A stretch of DNA of 64,000 nucleotides from Melitaea cinxia (Eukaryota > Arthropoda > Insecta > Lepidoptera > Nymphalidae), in contig NC_059395.1 in assembly GCF_905220565.1 (NCBI RefSeq), positions 15,107,289-15,171,288 of the forward strand. The letters run 5' to 3'. The notes under the pieces were generated by a model. That model saw only the letters and a list, made by a program, of their open reading frames with translations, made no database searches and was not told where the DNA came from. A program made the position numbers and the translations under genes. Below, piece by piece: positions 46,072-58,000 of this stretch (position 1 is the first letter of the stretch; the number at the start of each line of letters is the position of its first letter).

Positions 46072-46864
46072 ACCCCACCCCAGCCTGCAAAATAATATTT
46101 GTAATTTAAAAAAATAGTAATCGATAGACTTTCAATAGCTCAATTCAACTACGTTGTCCTTTTAAATTGTTCACCTTAAACTATTTAATTAAAAATCAAT
46201 AAAAATCGTTGAAAAAAATTCATTTATTAATATTTTCAACCTGCTATATCTTTTGATGTATAGAATATTTTAAATTACTCAAAGTGTTAAACAATTGCTC
46301 AAGTATTGTTTGGAACAGATCCACTTTCCTTAATTTTTAAATAAAAACAATATGAATACTTTGAACTAATAAAATAAATGATATTTATAAAAAAAAATCT
46401 TTATATATTTATAAAAAAAAGCCATAGATAATACACTTAAACTAGCTAGTGACAGCGACAGCTGCAAAGACACGGAGTACATTGACTACATTGTAATAGT
46501 AGGGAATGCAAAGAGTATAATAATATTGTGTTTAGGACCTACCCCACCCCAGCCTGCAAAATAATGATATTTGTAATAAAAAAAATACTAATTGATAGAT
46601 TTTGAATAGCTCAATTCAACTACGTTGTCCTTTTAAATTGCTCACCTCAAATTATTTAATTAAAAATCAAAATTAAAAAAAAAAAACAAATATTTTCAAA
46701 CTCCTATATCTTTCGCTGTATACATTATTTTAAATTGCTCAACGTGTTAAAACCCTGCTCAAGTTGCATTTATAATATGCTCAAGTACAGATTTGAACAG
46801 CTCAACTTTCATTAATTTTTAAATAAATATATAAAGTTGGAACAAATTTAACGTTTATATCGAT

Positions 46865-49033
46865 CATAGAGCAACACGTTGGGGAGTAGCCATTGCGTCT
46901 GCTACCGATACAAAATTTTCTGTCATTTTTTGCGGGGGGAAATTACACACATGCACACTTTATCTAATTCCCACACAAAAATAATCGTCTGTCACTACGA
47001 AACTCACACATACTAAATTAAAATCACACTTACATTTTTCACACACACATAAATACATTCTGTGTCATTACAGTATAATGACACGCCGCAACTACACTGA
47101 GAAATTTCTTACAGCCATGGTTGTAACAACTGTCGATATCCATTATCGATAAATTCAAGTACTCGGTTAGGAAAATAAGGTTTTTAAAGTGATACAAAGG
47201 TAAGATGTTATTATAAAAATAGACTTAATTTATTATATACTACAAATCAAACATCTTCATGTAAAATAAACGATTATAAAGAGTAAAGATTTGATTGTTT
47301 GTTTGTTAGCATTGAATAGGCTCCGAAACTACTGGACCGATTCAAAAAAATATTTCACCGTTGAGAAGCTACATAATCCTTGAGCGACATAGGTTATACT
47401 ATATTTTCAAAAATATTAGGGATCCTTACTAAAACTCCAATAATGTAACTCAAGGGATAAAAAAAATAACCTAAAAAATTCCTTACATTGCGTACGCTGC
47501 AACAACTAATGATAATAGAAATATATAATGTAGTAAGACTTTGTACAACACATCATTATCTACAATAATTGTATTTGCTCGCAAACGAAAACAAAACTGA
47601 CTTCAATTACATCGACAAGTAATACAATATACGTAATATATACGCGTTATCAAAGGTTACTCAAAAAGTTGTTATCAGATCTCGATGAAATTTAAACGCG
47701 ACCACATGATAAACATCAGCTTTCTGCTAAATTAAAAATCATCAAAATAGGTTCATCCAGTCAAAAGTTCTGAAGTAACATACATAAAAAAATACAGTCG
47801 AATTGAGAACCTCCTTCCTTTTTGGAAGCCGGTTAAAAAGTGTCGCAACAGCACATGTCTAACTATTATAATTATGTCACAATACGTTTGGTGCAACGTT
47901 GTTGTGCCAAACAATGCCAGTCTACAATAAACGATTTAAAGTTAACATACATTTTGAGGAGTTGATGATGTGCACAGTGATGTCAACGAATCGGGAATAG
48001 GGAGCGTAACACTAATGGCATCATAAGATGATAGCTTGTCATCAGCTAGATTGAATGATTTGTTGATGACTCTGAAAGGATGGACATTGTTCATTTTCAG
48101 AGTTGATAAATCTAAGCTTCATTTCACTACTATGACTAAGGTGTACCATATCTATCAAAAAAAACTTACGGGACAAAAACAGTGTGGCGTTAGTGTTGGT
48201 TTGGTGCCCTCGACTAATCTTTCTATTGTTCGTCAACACTTAAAAGTTAGTGGTATTGATATGATCTGAACAAATTACACTATTTTTTGTGGGTGTCCAG
48301 GTCAATCTGTTATTACCATTTTTTTCCATGTATCCCTTAAATTAGGATTTTTAGAAAACCTGCCAAATTTTTATATAAGACATTATGGTGGAAGTTCACA
48401 TTAATTAATTCTAGTAAAATGTATTAATACTCATAATACGTGTATTATATTTAATTTAATGCAATTTTATTATATAACTATGTTTATTAAAAAAAGCTAG
48501 CAATATAATATTTTAAATAAATCAAAATCTCAGAAATGTCTGTCTCCTCTTTTGCCTTTGCCATTTTTGTCGATAACCATCTACAAACAAACCGGTAACA
48601 ACACTATCGCTCGGCGACAGCGACTTCTCGGAAATAGACTCCGATCAGTCGCTCGACTGATCCGCATATTGTATGCGGGCGAGCGGCCTGTGTTGGTAAA
48701 CAAATCGAGTCAACACGAACGATAACATTTGTAATTTTTAAGTTTAAAAAAGGTTTAAAAGAAGTATACAAGTAATAATGTGATTAAAAAATACTTACGT
48801 ATGAAAGGTAACGCCATGTTTTAGTAAATTTGACGTGGCAGATCTTTTTTTGCAGTAAAAAACAGAACAATTTGGCATTTTTTGAAGGACGTTGATTCAA
48901 TCGCACAACTAGATTTAGTCTAGTGATCAGTGCGGCGGCAACTAGTTTTATTGTTTGCATATGGCCATTTGGCCTTATACCTTGACAGAGGGGAACGCCT
49001 GTACATGGCTACTCCCCTACGTGTTGCTCTTTG
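46865..49033. mobile_element. hAT-like element inserted in the module array
   Basis: Ends CATAGAGCAACACGT and ACGTGTTGCTCTTTG are inverted repeats that extend with 'ggggagtagccat'. Flanks atatcgat (46857-46864 and 49034-49041) are an exact 8-bp duplication. Removing the element joins two array modules with a spacing of about 350 bp, as elsewhere. No transposase is recognised. The body holds a Helitron-like repeat (47285-47600) and an AACCGACTTC-family copy (47580-47840), so it is partly a nest. Confidence 0.8.
47580..47840. repeat. AACCGACTTC-family copy
   Basis: Runs from 'cgaaaacaaaactgacttca' to 'ccttcctttttggaagccgg'. It includes 'cagatctcgatgaaattt', the reverse complement of the copy at 15780-16218. 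Confidence 0.6.
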
Positions 49034-50549
49034 ATATCGATAAAGTGAGCGCTGCAGATGCGCATAGACAATGATGGGAAGCCAAAAAAATGCGGATATT
49101 CGTAATAAAAAGATGCTAATCGTTCGATTTTCAATAGCTCGATTCAACTACGTTGGCCTTTTAAATTGCTCACCTCAAATTATTTAATTATAAATCAAAA
49201 AAGTCGTTGAAAAAATTTTTTTTATCAATATTTTCAAACTCCTATATCTTTTGATGTATACAATATTTTAAATTGCTCAACGTGTTAAGGAACTGCTCAA
49301 GTTGCATTTATAATTGCTCAAGTACAGTTTTGAACAGCTCCACTTTCCTTAATCTTATTATCTATTATCTATATATATAAGAATCAATTGCTGTTCTTAA
49401 GTCTCGCTAAAACTCGAGAACGGCTGAACGGATTTATCTTATCTTGCTCTTGAAATGTTCGTAGAGATCTAGGGAAGGTTTAAAAGGTGAGAAAAATTCG
49501 AATAATTTCCGGGAATACGGTGATTTCCCTACGCCCGGATCTTCGTCGACGGATAGGACGTCTGCGTCCCGATCAGTTGTTGCAAACGAAAAAGTAGAAG
49601 AACTTATGGATGAACCTTAATTTTAAAAAAAATAGATATAAGAATATTTTTCAACGACTTTTTTGGTTTGTAATTAAATAATTTGAGGCGAGCAATTTAA
49701 AAGGACAACGTAGTTGGATTGAGCTATTGAAAATCTATCGATTAGTATCTTTTTTATTAAGAATATCCGCAATTTTTTGGCTTCGCATCATTGTCTATGC
49801 GCACGCGCATCGTACACCTGTCTTATGATATAAACTTTAAATTTGTTCAAACTATTTATATTTATTTAAAAATTAAGGAAAGTGGAGCTGTTCAAAACTG
49901 TATTTGAGCAATTATAAATGCAATTTGAGCAGTTTTTTAACACTTTGAGCAATTTAAAATATTGTTATACATCAAAAGATATAGGAGTTTGAAAATATTG
50001 ATAAAAGAATTTTTTTCAACGACTTTTTTGATTTTTAATTAAATAATTTGAAGTGAGCAATTTAAAAGGCCAACGTAGTTGAATTGAGCTATTGAAAATC
50101 GAACGATTAGCATCTTTTTATTACGAATATCCGCAATTTTTTTGGCTTCCCATCATTGTCTATGCGCATCTGCAGCGCTCACTTTATCGAGTTTATCGAT
50201 ATTAACGTTAAATTTGTTCCAACTTTATATATTTATTTAAAAATTAAGGAAAGTGGAGCTGTTCAAATCTGTACTTGAGCATATTATAAATGCAACTTGA
50301 GCAGGGTTTTAACACGTTGAGCAATTTAAAATAATGTATACATCAAAAGATATAGGGAGTTTGAAAATATTGATAAGTGAATTTTTTTCAACGACTTTTT
50401 TGATTTTTAATTAAATAATTTGAGGTGAGCAATTTAAAAGGACAACGTAGTCGAATTGAGCTATTGAAAATTGAACGATTAGTTTTTTTTTTTATAAATA
50501 TCATTATTTTATTTGTTCAAACTATTTATCTTATACTATTAAACGAGCA

Positions 50550-50850
50550 ATTCTTGTATATATATATATATATATATATAATCTGAATCTCGGAAACGGC
50601 TCCAACGATTTTCATAAAATTTAGTATATAGGGGGTTTCGAGGGAGATAACTCTATCTAGCTAGGATTCATTTTCAGAAAATGTCGTTTTATCCCTGTTT
50701 TTAGGGAGTGAAAAAAATATCGTTAGAATACGAAGGTAAATTTCGCATTTGTCAACTTAGTTGCAATAGCTCGGTGGAAAATCGGCCGGTCGGGATCAAC
50801 CGAGAAGAACATGGTTCAAATCCACATGTCCCTGATCAATTATTTTTTCT
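50550..50850 (+). mobile_element. Helitron-like repeat followed by a tRNA-derived SINE head
   Basis: (TA)n, then 'gaatctcggaaacggctcca' and 'acgattttcataaaatttag', a phrase common in lepidopteran non-autonomous elements. At 50757-50835 an A-box-like 'tagctcggtggaaaatcgg' and a B-box-like 'ggttcaaatccac' at tRNA-like spacing form a SINE head. The 110-codon ORF across it is mostly a T/A-rich run. Confidence 0.55.
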
Positions 50851-51209
50851 TTTTCTAATTGCACTCGCTATTTTTTATTTAAAAGCTGTTCTTATTTTTT
50901 ATTATTATGTCGGTAAAATCGAAAAATATTATTCATATTTTATCATTATTATTTTTTCATTATTTTTTATTTTTGATTTTTTATATTTATTTATATTTTT
51001 TATTATTGTCAGTAAAAAAAATATTATTCATATTTTATAAATATGTAATTCGTATTTAAATATAATTTTCAAAAAAAACACGATTTGTTGGAGCGCCTAT
51101 CAGTTTTTAGAAGCAATTACTCTCAATCTTGTAATTGTGTATTTTGTATCAATTTTTAATTTATCCTTATTTTTTATTTTTATTTTGCGTTAATTCATTA
51201 TTAATAATT

Positions 51210-52640
51210 GCTGCTTGCAGGCAAACGAAAAAAAATCGACTTCAATTACATCGACAAGTAATACAATGTAGGTACATGAAAAAATAGTCAAGAAATACTA
51301 CATCGACAAGTAATACAATGTAAGTACATGAAAAAATAGTCAAGAAATACACATTGACAAAGATTACTCCATAAGTTGTAATCAGATCTCGATGAAATAT
51401 GACCACATGATAAACATCGGCTTTACCGGCTACACCCAGTAGTATGTTAAGTATTATGTAGTTAATGTAAAGTTATGCGGATTTTCGAGAGTTTCCCTCG
51501 ATTTCCCTAGGATCCCATCATCAGATCCTGGTTTCCTTATCATGCTACCACACCAGGATATCTCCTTTCCACCAAAAAAAGAATTATCAAAATCTTTTCA
51601 TAAACGACGAAGTTATCCCCGAACATACATTAAAATATATATATATACTAGCGACCCGCTCCGGCTTCGCACGGATGTAAAATATAATTATAGCCTATGT
51701 CATTCACTGAAAAATGATTAAAATCGATCCAGTATTTTTGATTTATTCATTACTGTCCGTAGCCTGCACGCATTAACTTTAGAGTAAAAGCCGGCCGGAA
51801 CCGCCGCAAACGGTACGTATCGCAATTTTTAAATCTATATAATATCTTCAAAAATATTCATTTAAATGATATGCTGTAAAGGGCCATATAGATCAATATT
51901 AAATCAACAATGCATTTAAGGTATTTAATTAGATAAGGATTAACGCTGTATTGGTTAAAATCAATTTGATAATTAGCCATTATTTGTCGTAAAAAGTAAA
52001 TGACAAAAAAATGTTATTGTGGGATATCCATAATAGACATATACCATAGCGGAGTTTTCTGTAGAACGTTTTCTGTTATCTACGACATCACATTAGAAAC
52101 CTCAAAAATAACAATATTTCTCCACTATTTAATGCATGTTATTATACATATAAACCTTCCTCTTCAATCACTCTATCTATTTAAAAAACCGCATCAAAAT
52201 CTGTTTCGTAGTTTTAAAGATTTAAGCATACATAGGGACATAGGGATATAGAGACAGAGAAAGCGACTTTGTTTTATACTATGTAGTGATATATACCTAT
52301 ATATCTCGCACCTTCGGTGCAACAAAGTCACAACAGCTCATTTTTTAATTTTACAGGAGAGGACTTTTAACTTTTTTTTTTTTCGCTTTTACTTCCTCAT
52401 TTCTGGATTACTACTTATAGTAGGTTTGAAATGTTTATAAAATTAATAGTTTACTTTCTTTGCTATGGTTTAAAAATCTTATATTAAATTATCAAAAAGT
52501 CCTAATAAAAGACATAACAAAAAAAGTGTCCTGAATTGCGACTTTGTTGCACCGAAGTTGGGATATACTTATATTGAGTTTCCTTCAGCCGAATTGAGTA
52601 ACCTCCTCCTTTTTTGAAGTCGGTTAAACACACTTCATCC
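51210..52640. repeat. Cluster of repeat remnants
   Basis: 51215-51425 is an AACCGACTTC-family fragment with a small internal duplication ('gacaagtaatacaatgta' twice). 51440-51640 is the family of 1165-1405. 51647-52290 is a Helitron-like remnant on the minus strand starting 'actagcgacccgctccggct'. 52590-52630 is an AACCGACTTC-family end. No gene. Confidence 0.55.
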
Positions 52641-53097
52641 AAACCGGCAGCGAATCATTTTACCTCTCTCTTCTAGTACTAATCCTTCACGATTTACTAA
52701 AAATACCGAGCTTAGCTCGGTCACCCAGGTACTATTTATTTAAAAATTAAGGGAAGTGGATCTGTTCCAAACTGTACTTGAGTAATTATAAATGCAACTT
52801 GAGCAGTTCTTTAACACTTTAAGCAATTTAAAATACTGTATACATCGAAAGATATAGGAGTTTGAAAATATTTGATTAAAAAAAAAAAAAAAGATTTTTA
52901 ATTATATAATTTGAGGTGAGCAATTTAAAAAGACAACGTAGTTGAATTGAGCTATTCAAAATCTATCAATTAGTATTTTTTTTATTACAAATATCATTAT
53001 TTTGCAGGCTGGGGTGGGGTAGGTGTGTTTAGGCCTCTGTGTTCGTGTTTATGTAAATATATTAAATATAATAAAATTAAATTGTAAATATTACAAT

Positions 53098-53138
53098 GTA
53101 TATATATATATATATTGTATAAGTATATAACATTGTAC

Positions 53139-53217
<79 letters not shown>

Positions 53218-53240
53218 TTAGTACAATGTTATATACTTAT
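53098..53240. repeat. (TA)n tract inside a perfect 25-bp inverted repeat
   Basis: Arms 53120-53144 and 53215-53239 ('taagtatataacattgtact' plus 'aaata' and its complement) match exactly around about 70 bp of (TA)n. It can extrude as a cruciform with an all-TA stem. Confidence 0.9.
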
Positions 53241-53918
53241 AAATATTTTTATATTTTTTTACATTTCCAGGTTGAGAGTATTGTGAATAAATACATACTA
53301 TTTTCGTGTATTTTCAAAAAACTAAGTTTTTAAGCTTGTATTCTCAAATCCACCGAAAAAATAACAATCTCCGTCGTGTGTTCTCCATCCCACGTGACAT
53401 TGGCGAAATGATATGTGTCAAACTGACACAACTAAAAGCCATTAAGCAAATGAACTGACTATAATAATAAAATACGAAGTGTCTGTCCCAGTGTAATTAG
53501 TTTGTAATAGTTTAGTTACTAACAGCGGTAGTCTTAGTTTAAAATTAAATGTTTGTGTTATTTTAGGTTAAGGTGTAACAATGAAAGTCTGACTATTTTG
53601 CCTGTTTTCAAAATTAAATTGAGACTGCTATCTCAACTGCACCGATCAATCAATCTCCTACGTGTGTGTGTTCTCCACTCTACGCACAGATTAGTATATA
53701 TCGGAATCAACCGTGCTTCTCTTTTAAGACCTAGTGGTTATATCCTCTTTGGTGCTTCTCTGGCACAACTGAAAGCCATTAAACCAATCAATCAATCGAG
53801 AAAGCGCGGGAACTTTGAAGTGAAAAGGCGGTCTTTTTTTTTTCAAAAATATTTTATTTATTTTATAATTTATTCACTGGAGTTTTTTATAAATAAATAC
53901 TTATAAATTAATCAAGAG

Positions 53919-55004
53919 ATGGGGAGAAGTAAGAAAAGGAAAAAGAAGGAGGAAGATAACGCTGAGGACGACTCGTTGAGCTCCGACTCCGAGTCCATAA
54001 AATCTGTTGAGCTAACAGACGCCGAAAGGTATGCCCCGTTTCGGGTAGCCGATTACGTGCGGCACTACCCTGAGAACGGGGGTAATTTTGACTATATTGT
54101 ATTCCTGGAGAGTACAGAGGCTGACAAGCCAATCGGAACAAGAGACATGATGACACTCGCTAATAGCATAAAAAAATATAATAAAGGCGTGAAACAACTA
54201 AAACGCATTAATAAAAGTAAAGTTGGAGTTATCTTTGATAGACCTGCTTTTGCTAACGCGGTCTTAGGCAACAAAAAATATCTTGATGGGTACAAACTTA
54301 AAGCTTCCCTTCCGGCTGCCGCTACAGAGGTCACTGGGGTAATTTCTCATGTGCCTATAGAATTATCCAATAAAGAAATATATTCAGCTCTAACTAGCAC
54401 GAAAAATATTATATCTATACGTAGATTTATGCGACGTGTAAGAGAAAATGGAGAAATAAAATTAATCCCCACAAAAACAATTTCTATAACCTTTTCCTGT
54501 CCCAATTTACCAGATAGTGTGGACCTCAACAGCTGGCGGTTCGAAGTACGGCAGTACATCCCGCCAGTAAAGCAGTGTCTAAAGTGTTTAAGATATGGTC
54601 ATATTGCAAAATTCTGTAAAAATTCACAAAGATGCAGCATTTGTGGCGAAGGTCACAATTTTAAAGATTGTCAGACTCCTTATACTGCAGCCAGTTGCTG
54701 TCACTGCTCTGGCAATCACATTGCCATATCCCCTGCATGCCCTGTTAAAAAAGAAAAAATCCAGCTTAACAGAGATAAATTTCAGAAAAAAAGCTTTGTT
54801 GATGTTTTAAACAGCTCTCACTTTCCATCATTAAACAAAACTGATCAGTTCTTATCTCTTTTAAATTCCGAAATAATACTCAAATCTATTACAGAAGCTT
54901 TAGTAAAACTTATAACACTAAACAAAAATAATGAAATACCTATCTCTTCCCAAAATATTAAAAATGTCCTGCAAGATACATTAAAAAAGGTTACTAATAA
55001 ATAA
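53919..55004 (+). CDS. LINE ORF1: gag-like nucleic-acid-binding protein with three zinc knuckles
   Basis: 361 residues. The N-terminus is basic (RSKKRKKK, residues 3-10), a possible nuclear signal, followed by an acidic stretch. A central region around residues 40-215 resembles the RRM-like gag domain of insect LINEs. Three CCHC knuckles follow: C220/C223/H228/C233 (CLKCLRYGHIAKFC), C239/C242/H246/C251 (CSICGEGHNFKDC) and C260/C263/H267/C274. A Lys-rich tail completes it. It should bind the element's RNA and form the transposition particle with the ORF2 product. The stop at 55002-55004 lies 10 bp before the ORF2 ATG, so re-initiation or a related mechanism is likely for ORF2. The frame is open throughout. 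Confidence 0.9.
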   Translation: MGRSKKRKKKEEDNAEDDSLSSDSESIKSVELTDAERYAPFRVADYVRHYPENGGNFDYIVFLESTEADKPIGTRDMMTLANSIKKYNKGVKQLKRINKSKVGVIFDRPAFANAVLGNKKYLDGYKLKASLPAAATEVTGVISHVPIELSNKEIYSALTSTKNIISIRRFMRRVRENGEIKLIPTKTISITFSCPNLPDSVDLNSWRFEVRQYIPPVKQCLKCLRYGHIAKFCKNSQRCSICGEGHNFKDCQTPYTAASCCHCSGNHIAISPACPVKKEKIQLNRDKFQKKSFVDVLNSSHFPSLNKTDQFLSLLNSEIILKSITEALVKLITLNKNNEIPISSQNIKNVLQDTLKKVTNK

Positions 55005-55014
55005 TTTGTACTTT

Positions 55015-58000
55015 ATGGATACTTTAAATATTGTGCAATGGAATGCTCAGAGTATTCTACACAATCAACATATTTTTAATTATTTCCTTTTGGACAAAAA
55101 TATTCACATTGCGTTAATTTGTGAGACTTGGTTAAAGCCTTGTCAAAAATTTAAGATACGTCATTACAATGTAATTCGTCTTGATTCAGGAAACACCCAC
55201 AATGGCGTAGCCATATTAATACATAGCTCTATTTCTTATTCTAAAATTGATACTTTTTATGATGACTCCATTCAAAATGTTGTTGTTCGTATAAAATACT
55301 CTAGCAACAAAGAACTTACTATCATAAGCTTTTACAGTCCAACTAATTGCAATCCTGCTTTTTCTAAATCTAAACTAGACAGGTTAATTAAAAGTTTACC
55401 AGAACCAATCTTCCTAGCAGGAGATTTTAATGGCCTAAACTCAGCCTGGGGCTGTTCTACTTCTAATTGTCGAGGCAAAGACATTCTAGAGTCTATCAAT
55501 AACAATAATTTGGTTATACTTAATGACGGAAGTATGACCACTGTTGGTTCGCACATATGGAGACAGAATGCTCTTGACTTAACCATAGTATCACCTTCAT
55601 TGGCTCTAGAGTGTGACTGGTCAGTACATGACGATCCCTTAGGCAGCTACCACTTTCCTGTAATCACAAAAATTTTACTTAATAACAATCATTACAATGC
55701 CACTCCTATTCCCAATAGTAGCTCACTACCCTGCTTCCCTAACCTGAACAACGTTGATTGGAACATTTATAATTTAAATGTCCAACTATTGCTCACTGAA
55801 TTTTCTCTTGATACACAAGACCCCCTTCATAACTACACAAAATTTACAGATATTTTACACTCAGCACTGTGGAAATCATCTTCTATTTCTAAGCACTCTT
55901 TGGTTAATACAGCTTTATCTTCATGCTCTCCTTCTAACTTAAATAAAAAAAAAAAACTTCTTCCTTGGTGGAATTTCAATTGCACCAAAGCCGTATTAAA
56001 TAGCAAAAACGCTTATTTGACTTTTAAATCTGATCCCACTGAGGCTAATTACATTAATTTTAAAAGACTACAAGCCACCAAAAAATATATTATCAGAAAT
56101 GAGAGAAGAAACAGTTGGATAAAACTTTGTGAACAATTTAACAGATCGACTCCTATATCAGTCATTTGGACGTATATGCGAAAATTTAACAAAAGCTATT
56201 CTCCACCTTCCCATAACAACTCTGACTATTCTTGGATCTTTGATTTTCTCAAAAAATATACTCCAGATACTGTAGAGCCAGCCTTTAATCTTAATTCTTT
56301 CTGCCATATTCTTCCTAATCAAAATTTTATTATAAAATCTTTTACCATTGTCGAATTAAATTCTGCTATTTCATCCAGAAAAGACTCTACACCTGGCCTT
56401 GACTACATTTCATATAAAATGCTTAAACACCTGTCTTCTCAATCTAAACTAATTTTATTAAATATCCTGAATCTTCTTTGGGAGCATAATCTTATTCCTA
56501 TGGATTGGAAGGTTGATTGTTTAGTACCTATCTTAAAACCCAACAAGGACAAGTTTAACTTTGATTCATATAGACCTATAGCATTGACTTCTTGCATGGG
56601 AAAAATATTTGAACAACTTTTAAAACAAAGATTGGAACATTTCATAGAGTCTAATCATATTTTACCTTCTAATCAGTTTGGTTTTAGAAGAGGCAGGTCT
56701 TCAAGGGAGAGCATTGCTCACTTACATCTTGATATTTATAATGCTATACAATCAAAGCAAGCTCTCGCTGGAGTTTTCTTCGATGTAGTTGGAGCCTTTA
56801 ATAATGTTAACCATCATATTCTATCCACGGAATTAGCTGCGATTGGTTTACCTGTAAAAGTTATACAATGGATTTTTAATTTTTTGCACAGTAGGAAGGT
56901 ATTTGTTAAGTATAATAATAGACTTATTGGTCCAAGGCTTTCTCATAAAGGTACATGTCAAGGTAGCATTTTGAGTCCATTGATTTTCACACTTTATATA
57001 CATAGATTAAACTTAATTCTAGGCTCTCATATATACAATTTACAGTTTGCTGATGATTTGGTAGTCTATTGTTCTAGTAATAATATAACTACCCTAAATC
57101 TTAAGTTAAACGAAGCTTTAGTTAAATTAAATTCTTATTTTAATTATCTTGCATTGGACATTAGCTTTGAAAAGTCTAAAGTCATAGTTTTTAATAAAGT
57201 AGGGTCTGAAAGAATTAAAATAAACTATAATAATATATCTCTTCTTATCACAAATGAAGTTAAATTTTTAGGTGTTATATTCATGAATAACTTATCATGG
57301 AACAAATATGTAGACCACATAGTTGATAGAGCTCTTAAGGCTCTTAATATTTTAAAGTCTCTTGCAAAAACATATTGGGGTTCTGATCCAAAAATCCTTC
57401 TTACCCTATATAAATCTCTTGTACGCAGTCATTTTGAATATGGATTTCTATGTTTTTCTGCTAATGACAAGTTGGTTAACAAATTAAATATTATTCAAAA
57501 TCACAGCCTGAGACTTATCACTGGCGCCATGAAAACAACCCCAATTAATTCGTTACAGGTCGAGTGCAACATTTCCCCTTTACACCTTAGATTTAAATAT
57601 TTGAAATACTGTTTTTTGCTAAAACTGTTTTCCATTAGTAATCATCCTCTAATTAAAAAGCTTAATTACTTACATAGTAAATATCCTGTAAATGCTCCAT
57701 TAACTTCTAATAACCCATTTATTCTCTTCGAATATTCATTCATGTTAAATCTAAATAACCAACACAAAATACACAGTTCTAGCAATTGGATGTGTTACGA
57801 AAAGGAGTTTGACTGTCTTATTAATCAAATCGATATTATTATTGACCATAAGCTAAAAGAGCGCCAGGAAGTTTACAACCTCATAGCACAATACTCTGAT
57901 AAGTTCAAACAAGTTTACACAGATGGATCAAAAAATGATATAAATGTTTCCATGGCCTATTATGTACCTCATCTGAAGTTTGGCCAAGGCGTCAGATTGA

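Larger units (their letters stand above)
46072..53035. repeat. Array of ~350-370 bp AT-rich modules in two opposed orientations
   Basis: Seven copies of a module containing 'caattcaactacgttg', 'ttttaaattgctcacctcaa', 'actcctatatcttttgatgt' and 'gaacagctccactttcctta'. Plus-oriented: 46072-46365, 46538-46864, 49034-49358. Minus-oriented: 49640-49815, 49829-50200, 50201-50512, 52735-53035. The 'caacgtag' word sits at 49705, 50071 and 50443, a period near 370. Outermost copies both carry 'accccaccccagcctgcaaa'. Inner copies carry 'cccatcattgtctatgcgca'. No coding potential. Confidence 0.85.

Noticed and set aside
48036..48269. 77-codon ORF in the hAT-like element
   Set aside because: No transposase motif (no BED finger or hATC). 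A similar-length ORF is open on the opposite strand.
50708..51040. 110-codon plus-strand ORF with hydrophobic runs
   Set aside because: The apparent membrane segments are translations of T/A-rich simple sequence after a SINE head.
46072..53035. CRISPR-like or centromeric satellite array
   Set aside because: The units are too long and too diverged for CRISPR, this is animal DNA, and the copies are few and of mixed orientation.
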